DNA of 64,000 bases from contig JAPFBE010000032.1 in the NCBI GenBank assembly GCA_034336665.1, positions 1 to 64,000 of the forward strand. Direction: 5' to 3'. Source of the stretch: Luscinia megarhynchos. Taxonomy: Eukaryota > Chordata > Aves > Passeriformes > Turdidae. Position numbers and translations under genes: made by a program. Under the pieces are notes generated by a model. It did no database searches and was not told where the DNA came from. It saw only the letters and a list, made by a program, of their open reading frames with translations. Shown piece after piece: positions 47,130 to 58,080 of this stretch. Each line of letters begins with the position of its first letter. The first letter of the stretch is position 1.

Positions 47130-48325
47130 ACATAGCACTGAGTGCCACATCCGATCATTTTTAACACATCCAGGGATGGTGACTCCACCACCTCCCCAGG
47201 CAGACAATTCCAGTACTTTATCACTGTTTCAGTTTCAATTTTTTTTCCTACTATCCAAGCTATATTCCTCTTGGCGCAGCTTAAGACTGTCCTCTCGTTC
47301 TGTCAGTTGCTGCCTGGAGAAAAGAGATCAACCCCCATCTGACAACAACCACCTTCCAGGAAGTTGTAGAGAGTGATAAGGTCACCTCTGAGGCTTCTTT
47401 TCTCCAGGCTCAACAACCCCAGCTCCCCTCAGTCTTTTTCTCATAGGGCTTATGTTCCAAGTCCTTCACCAGCCTTGTTGCCCATCTCTGGACATGCTCA
47501 AGAATCTCAAAATCCTTCCTAAACTGAGGGGCCCAGAACTGGACACAGTACTTAAGGTGCGGCCTCACCAGTGCCAAGTAAAGGGGAACAATGGCCTCCC
47601 TGGTCCTGCTGGCCACACTATTCCTGATACAGGCCAGAAAGACATTGGCCTTCTTCGCCACCAGGGCACACTGCTGGCTCATGTTCAGTCAGCTGTCGAC
47701 CAGGTCCCTTTCCACCTGGGCACTATCCAGCCAGTCTGCCCCCCCAGCCTATAATGCTGCAGGGGGTTATTGTGGCCAAAATGCAGGACTTGGCACTTGA
47801 ACTTATTAAACTTCATCTTACTGGACTCTGCCCATCTATCCAATCATTCCAGGTCTCTCTGCAGAGCCCTGCTACCTTACAACAGATCAACACACACTCC
47901 CAGCTTAGTGTCATCTGCAAATTTTCTGATGGTAGACTCAATACCCTCATCCATGTCGTCAATAAAAATATTGAACAGAACTGGCCACAGTACAGACTCC
48001 CTGAGGAACACCACAGGTGACTGGCCACCACCTGGATGCAGCACCTTTCACCACCACTCTCTGGGTCCAGACATCCAGCCAGTTCTTAACTCAGTGAAGA
48101 GTGATCCTGTCCAAGCCGTGGGCTGCCAGCTTTTCCAGGAGTATGCTATGGGAGACAGCGTCAAAGGCCTTGCTGAAGTCCAGGTATACAACATCCATAG
48201 CCATTTCCGAATCCACCAGGCAGGTCACCTGATCATAAAAGAAGATCAGGTTGGTCAAACACGACCTACCCCCTTCTAAACTGGTGCTGGCTAGGTCTGA
48301 TACATATAATCCATTCAATCATAAA
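47130..48325 (-). mobile_element. CR1 LINE 3' half, minus strand
   Basis: Minus strand, right to left: RT palm at 48318-48091 (VYLDFSKAFDAVSHSILLEK), downstream RT, and the ORF2 C-terminus at 47682-47410 ([20 protein letters not shown]). The CR1 3' untranslated region runs to 47130. It is 5'-truncated at about 48325, where ERV pol sequence begins. Confidence 0.85.
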
Positions 48326-48334
48326 CAAAGGGTC

Positions 48335-49655
48335 TGGTGCCTTGGAGTCCCATTGAAATATCAAAGGGTAGGGCTGTTTTGCTGGACACAAAATTATTAA
48401 AAGAAAAAGGCAGCTCAGGTACCCAGTGTGCAGCTTGCCGGCTTACTAAGGCATCAGATACACCCTGCAGCACTTGCTGGGCTTATAAATTGAGTCATCT
48501 AGGTGATAAAAGGTCTGAGTCTCCTTTTATCAGTTCAAAGGACTCAGCTCTGCATTTGAGATTCCTAATAAGGAGCAAACTCAGTTAATTGCTCCCAAAA
48601 GTTTCTGTGCATCATGTAAAGGTGTGTATGTTAGTCTGAATTTGCAAATTTTGGGGAGAAATTAAATGGACTCCAATGCGCCATCCCAAATACCTCAATG
48701 GAGGGCGTTCTTGTACCTTTTAGAAGCAATGCAAAGCCCTGCGTGACTCACAGCTTCAGTGACAAGGACTTAACTTTTCTCCATGACCTCCTGTTGTTCA
48801 GCTGTGTGGCTGTTACAGGCCCAGGGAAAATCTTGAGGATTTTTCCAGTCTAACTTTCTCAGGCTCAGCTAGGGTTTTTTCCCAAGCTAGAGAATTTTCT
48901 CTAATGTAAACATAAGAGAAAGAATTATAAGAAAAGATAAACACCTGTTGGATCCATGAGAAAGCCTGGGACAAGAGGTGTTTCCTTCTCTGACAAATGA
49001 ATCTTTTCTATTTTGTTTCACACAAACTCTTTTATTTAAAGCCAAGGTTTTCTTCAATAAAAGCTCTATTTCTTGCACCATGCAAGAGTGCCATGTTACT
49101 GTGTCCTCTTGCTGCTCCGTAACCCCATACTGTAACACAGCTGCTATAAGAATATCATCCAAGTAATGATACAAAAGAACATCAGGCATTTGTTGCTGAA
49201 CAGGACTGAGGACCTTAGCAACATACCACTTGCAAATACTAGGAGAATTTTGCATTCCCTGAGATAATACAGTCCAGTGATATCGCTGCAAGGGTGCCTA
49301 CATATTTATGCTAGGAACTGAAAAAGCAAATTTTGGAGCATCATCAGGATGCAAAGGAATGTTGAAAAAACAATCCTTTAAATCAATGACTGTCAAATGC
49401 CATGAGAGGGGAGTCCAGGCTTCAAGTCTCCCATTTCCTCCACTACAGAATTAATTTTGCGGAGGTCTTGGAGGAAAGCGCCACTTGCCCGCTTTGTTTC
49501 TTAATTACAAACACAAGGGAATTCCAAGGGCTGGTAGAAGGGACTATATGCCCTTTCAGGAGTTGTTGCTGAACCAACTCCATTAACGTGAGCAGTTTTT
49601 GCAATGATAGGGGCCACTGGTTCACCCACATATGGTCAGAGGTTTTCCAAGTCAA
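48335..49655 (-). pseudogene. Class II ERV reverse transcriptase (pol)
   Basis: Minus strand: fingers at 49655-49443 ([20 protein letters not shown], then [10 protein letters not shown]). The palm follows with the catalytic box YHYLDDILIA (about 49165-49135) inside 49291-48887, then thumb and connection in broken frames down to about 48350 (PPLRYLGWRIG; VSDALVSRQAAHWVPELPFS). Frameshifts at about 49440-49290 and stops in the connection disable it. RNase H and integrase are missing: CR1 begins at about 48325. Confidence 0.85.
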
Positions 49656-50345
49656 TTTGGGGATATTGCACGCTCCAATGACCCCCTATACAAAAATTTG
49701 ACTGCATAAAAATTCCCCTCTATGTCAACACATTCCTCCCCCACAAAACCAGGGGGGACAGACAGCATAAAAGGCTTGACTGCAGCAATCCACCCCTCAG
49801 GTCCTCTAATTTGCACCAAGTGATGGCTCTGCAGGCTTTGACTATTTCCCCCTGCGCCTGAGAGCATCTGAGGCACAGTTGTTAATGGCCAATCATTGGG
49901 TCTTTTTTTCTGAGATAACAGTCACATCTGCACCAGTATAAATAAGACCTGTTAAGATTATATCCCTGCCTTTCAGAGTCACCTTGCATTGGCATGTGGG
50001 ATGCTGAGATGCAATATGTTGTGTCCAAAGAATCTGTGGGACCCCTGTTGAACCATTGCACCTCCCCTCTGCTCAGCTATCGGGGGTGCAGATAGGGGTG
50101 TTACCGAGAAAGGTATGAGTTGGGCTATTACAGGGTGGCTGGGGGTCCAAGCCATAATCTTTATCTCCCCAACTGAGTCAGAGTCAATGACTCCTGGCAG
50201 CACAAACAATCCTGTTAGCAAGGAAGATGATCTACCTATGAGCAAGGTGTAGTAACCCGGGTTCCAAGGGTCCATAGATTCCTGTAGGGAGACAAAAAAC
50301 TGAGCAATCAGACAACGTTACTGTGTTATTGGTTGATATGTCCAG
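49656..50345 (-). pseudogene. Class II ERV dUTPase and protease
   Basis: On the minus strand 50275-49979 contains the dUTPase motif LPGVIDSDSVGEIKIM and continues to the protease. The protease active-site box reads LIYTGADVTVIS (about 49945-49910): the catalytic Asp of DTG has become Tyr (GAT to TAT), so the enzyme would be inactive. The protease tail is at 49876-49652. The dUTPase-protease-RT order is betaretroviral. Frame changes join the domains, as expected for ribosomal frameshifting plus decay. Confidence 0.8.
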
Positions 50346-52052
50346 GCCTGCGCTGCCTGGGGAGCTGTGCTTAGGTCAGTGATGGTCCGGTGGGTGAGGG
50401 CTGGGCCGGTTGAAAGCTGGAAGTTGCTCCTGGTTGCTGTGTCGGGTGTGGGATTTGTGTCTGCACATGTTGCCACTCCGGGTTCCGAGATGAGTTTCCC
50501 TGTTGTAAAGGCTGGCAAATCTGGTGAAACTTAGAGCGGCATTGATTACAGAAATGCAGGTCTTTCTGACAATGAGGGCACATATCCGGGGTCTCGGGTT
50601 TTCATATTCAAGCGCATTTTGCAGTCCCTTTTAATGTGCCCCGGTTTCCCGCAACCAAAACAAACCAACTGCTTTCCAGGGCAGCTAAAGCGTCCAGCTA
50701 TGCCTGGCCCCATGGCTTGATAGGTGATTGCCATGGTGTGCTGCAATGTCACCAAGTGGTTACAGGCTTCTATCATTTGAAGCAATGTGGGCTCAGGTTC
50801 AGGGGGCAGGGATTTCAAGAGGCACTTACAGTCTTCGTTTGAATTTTCTATAGCCAGTTTGAGGAGTACAACCTCCCTTGCTTGATCATTTTCAATTTTT
50901 CTTTTCAGTGTTTGTTTTAATCGGTCCACAAACTGCATATAGGGCTCCTGGGGAGCCTGTTTAATATTTATGAAAGACTGTTGTGGGGTTCTGGCGTCAG
51001 GAACCTTAAGAAAAGCCAGACGAGCTGACTCCATGAGTCCCTCTAGGGCCTCTCTTGGTAAGGCAGCTTGGCCATTAGGATTGGTATGCATCCCCTCCCC
51101 TGCTAGGTGGTCAATGGTTAAGGCAGCCAGGGCTTGGTTAGTGTGCCCTGCATATGTTACAATTATGTTCTCCGGTCTTTTTTTTATTGCGCTATGAATA
51201 TTGAATATTGTGTCAGTGTAAGCAAAAGATTTGCCAAAGACTTAACGTCATGAGGAGTCATGAGGTGAGTAGTGAAAGTTGTTCTTAATAATTAGTGAAG
51301 TAAGGAGTCCTTAGACCGTAATCCTCCGCGGTATGGCACAGTTCCTTAATTTCTGAGTGGCCCAAAGGCTCCCACTGTGGGTTTCCCCCCCTCAGGCCGA
51401 GTCGCACAGGGGCCACAAAGATTTCTGACACAGTATCAAAGTCTCTGTCCCTAAGGTCTTTCTTTTATATCTGTAACCAATTATTATGCACATCCGTAGG
51501 GAATAAGTCCAGATCTTTTTTGAGGCTGAGGTCAAAAGGGTCTAATTCGCCTTCACTGTTAGAGTCAGTGTCCACCGTATAAGCAATAAGCATTCGCCGG
51601 CTCCTGGCTCACTGGTGATATAGCGGTGGGACTGTAGGTGGCGACTGGACTCTATCCCTGGTATTCATCAGGGAGGGTGTGCGGATGGAGAACAGGGAGC
51701 ATGACCTGGGCAGGTTTCGGTCCGGCACGGTTGTCACTGCCATCTCAGAGGTTGCTTCTCAGGCAGCCTCACCTCCTCCCTGCTTTTTAACCGAATCCAT
51801 GACCACCCTCCACACGGGAAGCATTTGTAAATCTGGCTCATGGCCAGGGAGGCTGGCCAGGTCATATAGCTTAACGCTGACCTTATCCCAGTAGCAGAGG
51901 GTAAAAATAGAAGGGGTGGTATCGGGAAACATGCGTGACACCCATCGTAAAAGTGACTTAAAGTCGTGCTTTAGGATGGGGCAGTCATGTTTGCCCAGAA
52001 GAGTAAGCATGGTTTTATAGACGTCTCTCTTCTCCGACATGTTCTGTCCCAT
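50346..52052 (-). pseudogene. Class II ERV gag: matrix, proline-rich linker, capsid, nucleocapsid
   Basis: The minus-strand matrix begins at 52052 with MGQNMSEKRDVYKTMLTLLG (Gly-2 myristoylation-type start) and runs to 51759. A linker of mixed frames follows. Capsid is clear at 51091-50700 (PQQSFINIKQAPQEPYMQFV major-homology-like region). The nucleocapsid has a CCHC knuckle, CFGCGKPGHIKRDC (about 50665-50625), and after a frame change a second Cys/His box, CPHCQKDLHFCNQCRSKFH. The order and motifs are betaretrovirus-like. Frameshifts separate matrix, capsid and nucleocapsid frames. Confidence 0.85.
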
Positions 52053-52181
52053 AGTTCAGTTCCCCTGGCTCACCTGTCATGTTGCAGCAGGACAGGTAGA
52101 TTGTGGGCTCAGACGTGGTTCTTTCACCGACGCGATCAGTTCTGGAAGCTTGCCGATTGCCGTCAAGTAGGCCAGTCCTTC

Positions 52182-52207
52182 TCCTCACATGGGGCATCAA
52201 TTATCGA
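52182..52207 (-). promoter_or_regulatory. Degenerate primer-binding-site region
   Basis: On the minus strand, TGATGCCCCATGTGAGG lies a few bases beyond the LTR end. It could be a mutated lysine-type site (TGGCGCCCAACGTGGGG), but the match is partial. Confidence 0.35.
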
Positions 52208-52599
52208 TGATTGAGAGAGAGACAGGGACTACTGATTGGTGATCAGAATCTGAATTTACTGTGAGCTACATATGCTTATATACCATTTTTAGGAAGGCTA
52301 GTAATTTTTTACTACATTGATTGGGTTAAACATCACACAGACAAACTTACACATTTTTCAACATTTCTACTTGATTCAATCTTCTTCCCTGTCGCCAGTC
52401 TTGATCCAGTCTTCATGCAATCTTCAAAGTTCTGTTTGTTCTTGCCAAGGCATCTTGGTTATCAAACTGCTTATGCTAATTAAATACACAGTGCTCTCTG
52501 TCTTAGCTCCCACACTTCTGAAAACTAGTTTTGGCATAAAACAATATAAGGTCAAGGGACCTGCACAGGAAATCCAGCTTTCAGGAATAAAATAGTACA
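52208..52599 (-). mobile_element. 5' LTR of the class II ERV at 48.3-52.6 kb
   Basis: Minus strand starts TGTACTATTTTATTCC and ends CTCAATCA, about 392 bp. It directly precedes the leader and gag of this element and directly follows ERVL pol sequence, so it marks an insertion into that older ERVL copy. Ends are inferred from TG...CA and the start of ERVL homology. Confidence 0.55.
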
Positions 52600-52802
52600 A
52601 TGGATGTTGTCAGATCCCAATGGATGTGATCACCAAAATAACAGCCATGTCCCCACCAACTGCTAAGAAAGAAACACAAGCTTTTTTAGGTGTTGTGGGA
52701 TTTTGGATAATGCACATTCCAAATTGCAGTTTGATTATAAACCCTCTATCAAGTGACCTGGAAGAAGAATGATTTCAAATGGGGCCTTGAGCAGTGACAA
52801 GC
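52600..52802 (+). pseudogene. ERVL pol fragment (RT thumb/connection), left of the young provirus
   Basis: Plus strand reads as ERVL reverse transcriptase end (ITKITAMSPPTAKKETQAFL, then GVVGFWIMHIPNCS and a DFKWGP-like block after a one-base shift). It ends exactly at the left LTR of the provirus and continues at 60416. Confidence 0.75.
52797..52802 (+). repeat. Target-site duplication ACAAGC, left copy
   Basis: ACAAGC directly before the provirus LTR, repeated at 60416-60421 directly after the other LTR. Confidence 0.95.
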
Positions 52803-53446
52803 TGTCACTGCCCGAGGTGCCTCCTTAGACCTGAGATCACCTCAGGAGGACATGCAGGTGGTTTGCAACCCAGCTCTTTCCGATGCCCGCCGATGAGAGA
52901 CTGCATGAGGCTGTTCTTAGAGGTTTTCATGGTTGTTTATTGTTTCTTATCTTAGAAATGCTTTGTCCAGCGAGCAGCAGTCTGCTCGCTAGACGTCCAA
53001 GGCAGAATCTGCCTGGCAGAGGCAGGACTTATCTTTTATAGTCTAAGTTACGTACTAGGTATTTACAAATGACCCCCAATACCATACAATCTTGTTACAT
53101 GGTCCAGCTTTGTTCACATCCAATCTGAAAGTGCCAGCATGTCACCCAGCATGGATGACACGGAGAAGAAGGAGGAAGAAGTATCCACACCCCGATTCTT
53201 CCATCTTGGCCACGAACCCCTTAATATAAACATTCTAGAAATCTACTTATTCTACATTCTAATGGTCTAATTTACACTCTATTTATTTTTGCAGCTTACA
53301 TTTCTTCTCTCAATGTTGGTAAATTGTTCCAAGGAGCTGAATCCAGCCCCTGAGACACCTGGGTCTCATTCGAGGGTTTTTGGGGACCCCGCCAGGGGGG
53401 TCTTGAACCTCCCAGGGAAGCCAGAGGAACACTCTGGGCTCCCACA
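52803..53446 (-). mobile_element. 3' LTR of the young provirus
   Basis: It starts TGTCACTGCCCGAGG and ends CTGGGCTCCCACA. One apparent difference from the 5' LTR, at 53213. On the minus strand an AATAAACAACC signal (about 52935-52945) lies in the R/U5 half. Confidence 0.95.
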
Positions 53447-54079
53447 TCTCCCCTCTCTGTTTGCACTAAAAACACCTCTTTCATAGCTTTCTCCATGGCA
53501 TGCCAAGTTCACTGAATGATGCATGGCAAAATGACAAGAAGAGCAACAAGCCCCATTAATATATAAAACCTTACTTTCAAAATTTCTTTTTACAAAGATA
53601 AAAGATCAAAAAGGCCAAACAGACCATCCAACCATGATTTAGTAACTTTTTCAAGCTTTGCCTTACCATTCTGGAACTGTCTTATATTCTTATAGATTGA
53701 TTTCAAATGATCAGACAAATTCATGCAGTACATTCCTTCAAATTCTTCAAATTCACATCCATGCCCATGAGCCAGCAGTAAGTAATCAATTGCTGCTCTG
53801 TTTTGAAGAGTGGCTTTGTTCACACTGTTGACATCAGTTAACATGTCACTCAGTGCGAGAGAAACAGTTTTGGCATTTTTGCTCAACCAACAACCCATAC
53901 GATCCAATTGAGCCAAGGCCACCCCTGATGCCATTTGAGGTGAGAATAGCGCTGCCGCAATTCTCTGTGCCTTGTTCCATGTATAAAATTCATCATCACA
54001 ATTCAGATCGTATTCCTTGATTGCTCTCTTTTCTCTGTGCTTTGGTTTTCTTAGAATTTTTAAATCTAGGGTCAACAAT
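53447..54079 (-). pseudogene. Provirus env, transmembrane subunit, frame-broken before the membrane anchor
   Basis: The minus-strand frame 54078-53590 holds a furin-type site (HREKRA), a fusion-region segment and the immunosuppressive/disulfide region LQNRAAIDYLLLAHGHGCEF with a downstream single Cys (EGMYC, where a CC pair is usual in this envelope type). The frame ends with TAA just after SWLDGLFGLFDLLSL. A hydrophobic segment that could be the membrane anchor follows in another frame (about 53555-53515). The subunit as encoded would therefore lack its anchor. The TM style is alpharetrovirus-like. Confidence 0.85.
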
Positions 54080-54560
54080 AAAAGTCTTCCAATGCTTCAT
54101 GGACCTCCTCTGACTTTCATAGGGATACCAGCCCAAATTCTGTCCCTACAAATAAAAAATGTTCCCCACAGTAACTGTGCTGCAACTCGGAAGGATGGTT
54201 TGTTTGAGACTACAATACAATTACTATATACATCTTGATTCAGAGTAACATCCATTGTTTGGTTCTTTGTCACTCCTGAAACATTAAATACAATACAAAA
54301 GTCCATTCTTGTCGAAGCAAAACATTTCTAATTCTTCTGATTCGAAAAAGGCCACCGGGAGAAACTGAACCCACACATGCCATCCGTCCACAGGAGTTGT
54401 CACAACTCGCATCACCCATGAAGGGATGCCCTCCGGAATGGGCCATTCTTTCACTGGCAATCCCACCAGACATGTTCAAAATGCTTTTTTGGCCTGGGAT
54501 GTCTCAAACAAATTGTGTCCAACCCCGCTGTCTATGCTAAATTTTCCCAAACCTTCTCCC
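54080..54560 (-). pseudogene. Provirus env, short surface-subunit remnant
   Basis: Minus-strand frames at 54466-54284 (EWPIPEGIPSWVMRVVTTPV, then DGWHVWVQFLPVAFF) and 54306-54097 (NQTMDVTLNQDVYSNCIVVS) read towards the furin-type site and look like the C-terminal part of a surface subunit. The usual N-terminal receptor-binding part has no room before the integrase end at about 54680, so SU is strongly truncated, and the frames are broken. Confidence 0.6.
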
Positions 54561-54679
54561 TTGGCTGCATCACTGGTAAATCCACTTTGTTACCTAACAT
54601 AATTGACAAAAAGATACAACAGCATATAAACAAACATGCTTCTAACAGTGAAGTTCTTAAGTCTTTTATATCTTGTTTG

Positions 54680-54935
54680 AAGAGAAGTTCACATCCTTTG
54701 TCTTTGATTCTGTCTGCGAGCTCCCTTCCTCACTTCCAGGATTGGCTTCTACTTGCGTTTGGGCCCAATACAGTTTCACGTATTTTGCAGGAACCCATTT
54801 CAATCCTCTATCTGTGGAAACACAAGCACAATCTTTTCCCTACATGATTAGTTTGAAAGGCCCTTCAGTTTTACCTGTTTCTAAATTTCTGATCAAAACC
54901 AAATTATTTTCTTTTAGCTTTGCCCTTGTATCATT
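54680..54935 (-). pseudogene. Integrase C-terminal segment, copy 2 (normal position)
   Basis: The minus strand reads NNLVLIRNLETGKTEGPFKL, then after a TAG, GKDCACVSTDRGLKWVPAKY and VKLYW, the SH3-like DNA-binding end of a retroviral integrase. It is followed by the short env. A homologous but more damaged copy lies at 56387-56645. Confidence 0.7.
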
Positions 54936-55200
54936 TGTAAAATGTCTTATAATTGATAGAGTTCGCTCTGAAAAAGAACCATTTAAGAAGTTTAATACAT
55001 CTAAAACTTTTGTTCAACCACATGTGAGGCGCAGCCTCTGCCTCCCCCCTTTTTGTTCTTCTGAAATTGCTCCTAAAAAAGATGTCAACTAAAATATAAA
55101 TGTTTTTCAGTTTTCCAAAAAGTATTTTGTCAACTCTGTCTGCTACAGTTGAAGACCTTGCAGTCCCCTAGGGTTGACTGCTCTCATAAAAACTGGTGGC
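54936..55200 (-). pseudogene. Integrase core remnant
   Basis: After the zinc-binding part, the minus strand continues VQPPVFMRAVNPRGLQGLQL and then a stop where the catalytic core should begin. Only about 200 bp separate this from the C-terminal segment, so most of the D,D-35-E core is missing. Confidence 0.6.
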
Positions 55201-55980
55201 TGTACCATTTGACAATCTGGACAGGACTAAATACTTTCTTTTGCCTGGCTTTTGAAATGTGAAAAGATTCAATCAATGCTTGTGTATTTTGATGAAAAAA
55301 TGCATGGCTTAATTTTGCCTGCTCAAAAATATCTTGCAAGGTTTGCAAAAAAGACATAGTCAATTTGTCTGCTTGCACGTTTCCTTCTACTAAAATTTTT
55401 GGGAGTGATAAGTCTGCTTTAATATGTATAATAAAATATTTATGTGTCCTGTTTTTCAGCAATGTTTTCATACATGATAAATATGAATACAGAATGTCAT
55501 TGCTTATTTCCTTTAAAATTGATTCTTCCAATCCTTTAACTACGTTGGTCACATATGCTAAATCTGTGATTAAATTGAGGGGTTGCTAAAACAATTTAAA
55601 AACTCTGACATTGCTGCCAATTCCACAATTTGTTGTGAACCTTGCACTATTTCCACATTTGACTCCCATTTTCCTGTGATTGAATTCTGCCATGTAATTA
55701 TTGATTTGTGAGTTTACCCTGAACCATCAGTGAATACTGTGATCCCATCCAATGGTTCCTCACTCATTTTTGATTTTTCTTTGAAACTCAATTTTGCTTT
55801 TAACAACCTATGACTCGGGTAAAGAATTGTACAAATATCTGTATAATTTAACAATGCAATTGCCAAATCCTGTGATTTTGGTGTGCCCAATCAAAACATT
55901 GCTTTCTCAAGGGTAAATACATTATAAAAAAATCTCTGCCTGTCATTGTCATCAGCCTTATCTTTCCCTCTATTATGATC
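55184..55980 (-). pseudogene. RNase H and integrase zinc-binding domain
   Basis: Minus strand, right to left: RNase H with TVFTDGSG (first catalytic Asp, followed by a stop), VQGSQQIVELAAM (catalytic Glu) and NLITDLAYV (Asp), then the RNase H end FIIHIKADLSLP. The integrase N-terminal His-His region follows, AKLSHAFFHQNTQALIESF. An in-frame stop and the loss of the Cys pair context near 55210 disable it. The order RNase H-integrase is normal. Confidence 0.75.
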
Positions 55981-55993
55981 TGAGCTATTATTT

Positions 55994-56345
55994 TTAAATC
56001 TGTAAAAATTGTTTTCGGGGATTAGTAAAATAGAAAAGTGGTTGTAGGTCTTGCAAATTGTTGATTTTTGAGCTGACTTCTATTTTCTGAGGCTTTACAA
56101 TCTCATTCAGCTCTCTGAGATCATGAAACAATTTCCATGAACCAGAGGTCTTCTTCAAATTAACAAACATAAAAAAATCCAGGGTGCAATTTCCCAAATC
56201 TTGAAATGCTAATTTCCAAACCAGCCTTTTGCACTTCTGCGATCAGACAGTCATGAGCTTCTTGCAGCTTCTGTTGCATGAATGCCACAATGAGCAAATC
56301 ACCATCTTGACTAAATTCTTCAAAGCACTCAATTGCTTCTTTTTG
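55994..56345 (-). pseudogene. RT N-terminal fragment; polymerase core missing
   Basis: 56197-55994 (minus) carries the fingers motif KKTSGSWKLFHDLRELNEIV. Upstream, about 56345-56230 reads EFSQDGDLLIVAFMQQKLQE then AHDCLIAEVQKAGLEIS, which resembles an RT segment downstream of the catalytic box, i.e. out of order. No YxDD box is found between fingers and RNase H. The polymerase core has been deleted. Confidence 0.65.
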
Positions 56346-56386
56346 AAGGCCCCCATCTAAAGAGGTTTATCAGTTTTCCAAGTCAG

Positions 56387-56645
56387 CTGTCCGGAGAGAA
56401 GTTCATGATCTTTGTTTCTGATTCAATCTGTGAGCTTGCCCCTTCACTTCCAGGGCTGGCATCTGCCCGCGTCTTGGCCGGACATTGCCTCATCTGTCTC
56501 ACTGGCTCTCATCTCTGTCCTCTCTCTGTGGAGACACAAGCAGAACCCTTCCCCCAAATGCTTACTTTGAAAGCTTTTCAACTTTCTCTGTCTCTAGATT
56601 TTTGATCAAAACTGGAGAATTTTCCTTTAACTATTATCTAACAAA
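56387..56645 (-). pseudogene. Integrase C-terminal segment, copy 1 (misplaced upstream of RT)
   Basis: The minus strand reads ENSPVLIKNLETEKVE and onwards, parallel at the nucleotide level to 54935-54680 through the PGSE..GSS.TESKTK-like end of that copy, but with more frameshifts and stops. Integrase should lie 3' of RT; here a copy lies 5' of the RT fragment. It indicates recombination between elements or an internal duplication. Confidence 0.7.
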
Positions 56646-56649
56646 AATT

Positions 56650-58080
56650 TACAATACCACAATACTATTTAAAAAACAAACCAAACCTCCTAAAGTTTAC
56701 ATCTTCTGCAGGTAAAACACAATACAACAATTAACAATACTTTAAACAACAGACATACATTTACAAAATTAGATAATCATCAATCTTTAAAAAACTGTGT
56801 CATCACCTCAGAGTCTGCAAACAGCTGACAAACCTTGATTCAATGAAGAATTAGATGGTCATCTCCGGAAAATGAACACCAAATTCACTTCAAAGTCAGC
56901 TTCAGCTGCTATATCGATAAGGTCAAATTGCCAATCTAAACGACTGGAATATTATTTTGATGCAGAAAACACCTGGGTTTAGACATTTTTCTCTTTCAGT
57001 CAGAATCAAGGCTTGGCCAGAGCCTAAATTCTAATCGGAAGAGAACTCCCTGACATCTTCTTATTAAAGAAAAAAAAAACCCCACAACTCTTAACAAAAC
57101 TACAATTAAACATTTCAAGGTGAAAAAGAAATCAAATTCCTTTTGCAACTCGTTTTCTCTAAAATTCTTCTTTAGGGTGAGATGTTTTGAACATGGCAAG
57201 CTGCTGCAGTGCTTCTGTGATAGCAACTCAGGAAAACCATAACACTAAAAATTCATTCTGAGAGTGAAGCTCAAATAATTTTTTGGGATTCTAAAAAAAC
57301 ACTCAAAACCAGCACAGGGCCAGGTCACAAAAGACCTCCTAAAATAGAGAATTAACAAAAGAAAAACAAAGAAACGATAAGTTCACAACTTAACTAATTA
57401 TCTTTACATTTTTGATTCAAGGACTGGAGGCTTTCCAAAACTTACTTGAAATATTAAATGGCTTCAAATTAAACAATGAAACAGTGGATCCAGAATTCAT
57501 ACAATCCTATTACAGTGTTTTAAAAATTAAATACTGAAACTAAATTTGAATTTTAAAATCAAACTGATAGATAAATACTGCTTTTCCAATATATATAAAG
57601 AATTTTTGATTCAGATTAAATTTTACAATTCAAATGATGATCCTAGAAGTGGTCTTGATTTATGTTCACACAGCATTTCATTAATAATTTGAAAAATGTA
57701 GACTAGAAATCCATTGCAATTTGAAGAAAAACTAAAATATTGATATATAAAATAAATTTGCAAAACATAAATTTACAAGCTTCTTCCTTATAAAGTCCAA
57801 AATCTATTAATTTACATTGACAGTATTACAAATGCTTAAAAACTGGTTTCTTTGAAACAATTAATTATAGAAAAATTAAAACTCAATGTTAACATTTAAA
57901 TAAACGTCCACTCATATCTGAGAAATAGCAAGTCACTAAATATATGTAATATCTATTCAAATCAAATACCAAATACCTTATTATACCTTCAATTATTAAA
58001 ATACCTAATATTATTAAAATACCTTTACCATTTTTAAAATTTCAGCATCTTTCTAACAACAATACAAAACCAAACACCTT
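56650..58080. other. AT-rich noncoding block inside the provirus
   Basis: About 1.4 kb of very AT-rich sequence with stops in all frames lies where capsid, nucleocapsid and protease would be expected. Base composition differs sharply from the GC-rich gag-like block to its right. No retroviral or host coding family recognised. It may be captured host or viral noncoding sequence. Confidence 0.7.

Noticed and set aside
54515..56605. Two similar plus-strand open frames (54515-55092, 56333-56605)
   Set aside because: They are antisense to the duplicated integrase C-terminal segment; the similarity is explained by that duplication.
56650..58080. APOBEC-type G-to-A hypermutation as the cause of the AT-rich block
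   Set aside because: Hypermutation would enrich A on the viral sense (minus) strand. Much of the block is A-rich on the plus strand instead, and no underlying gag frame can be traced.
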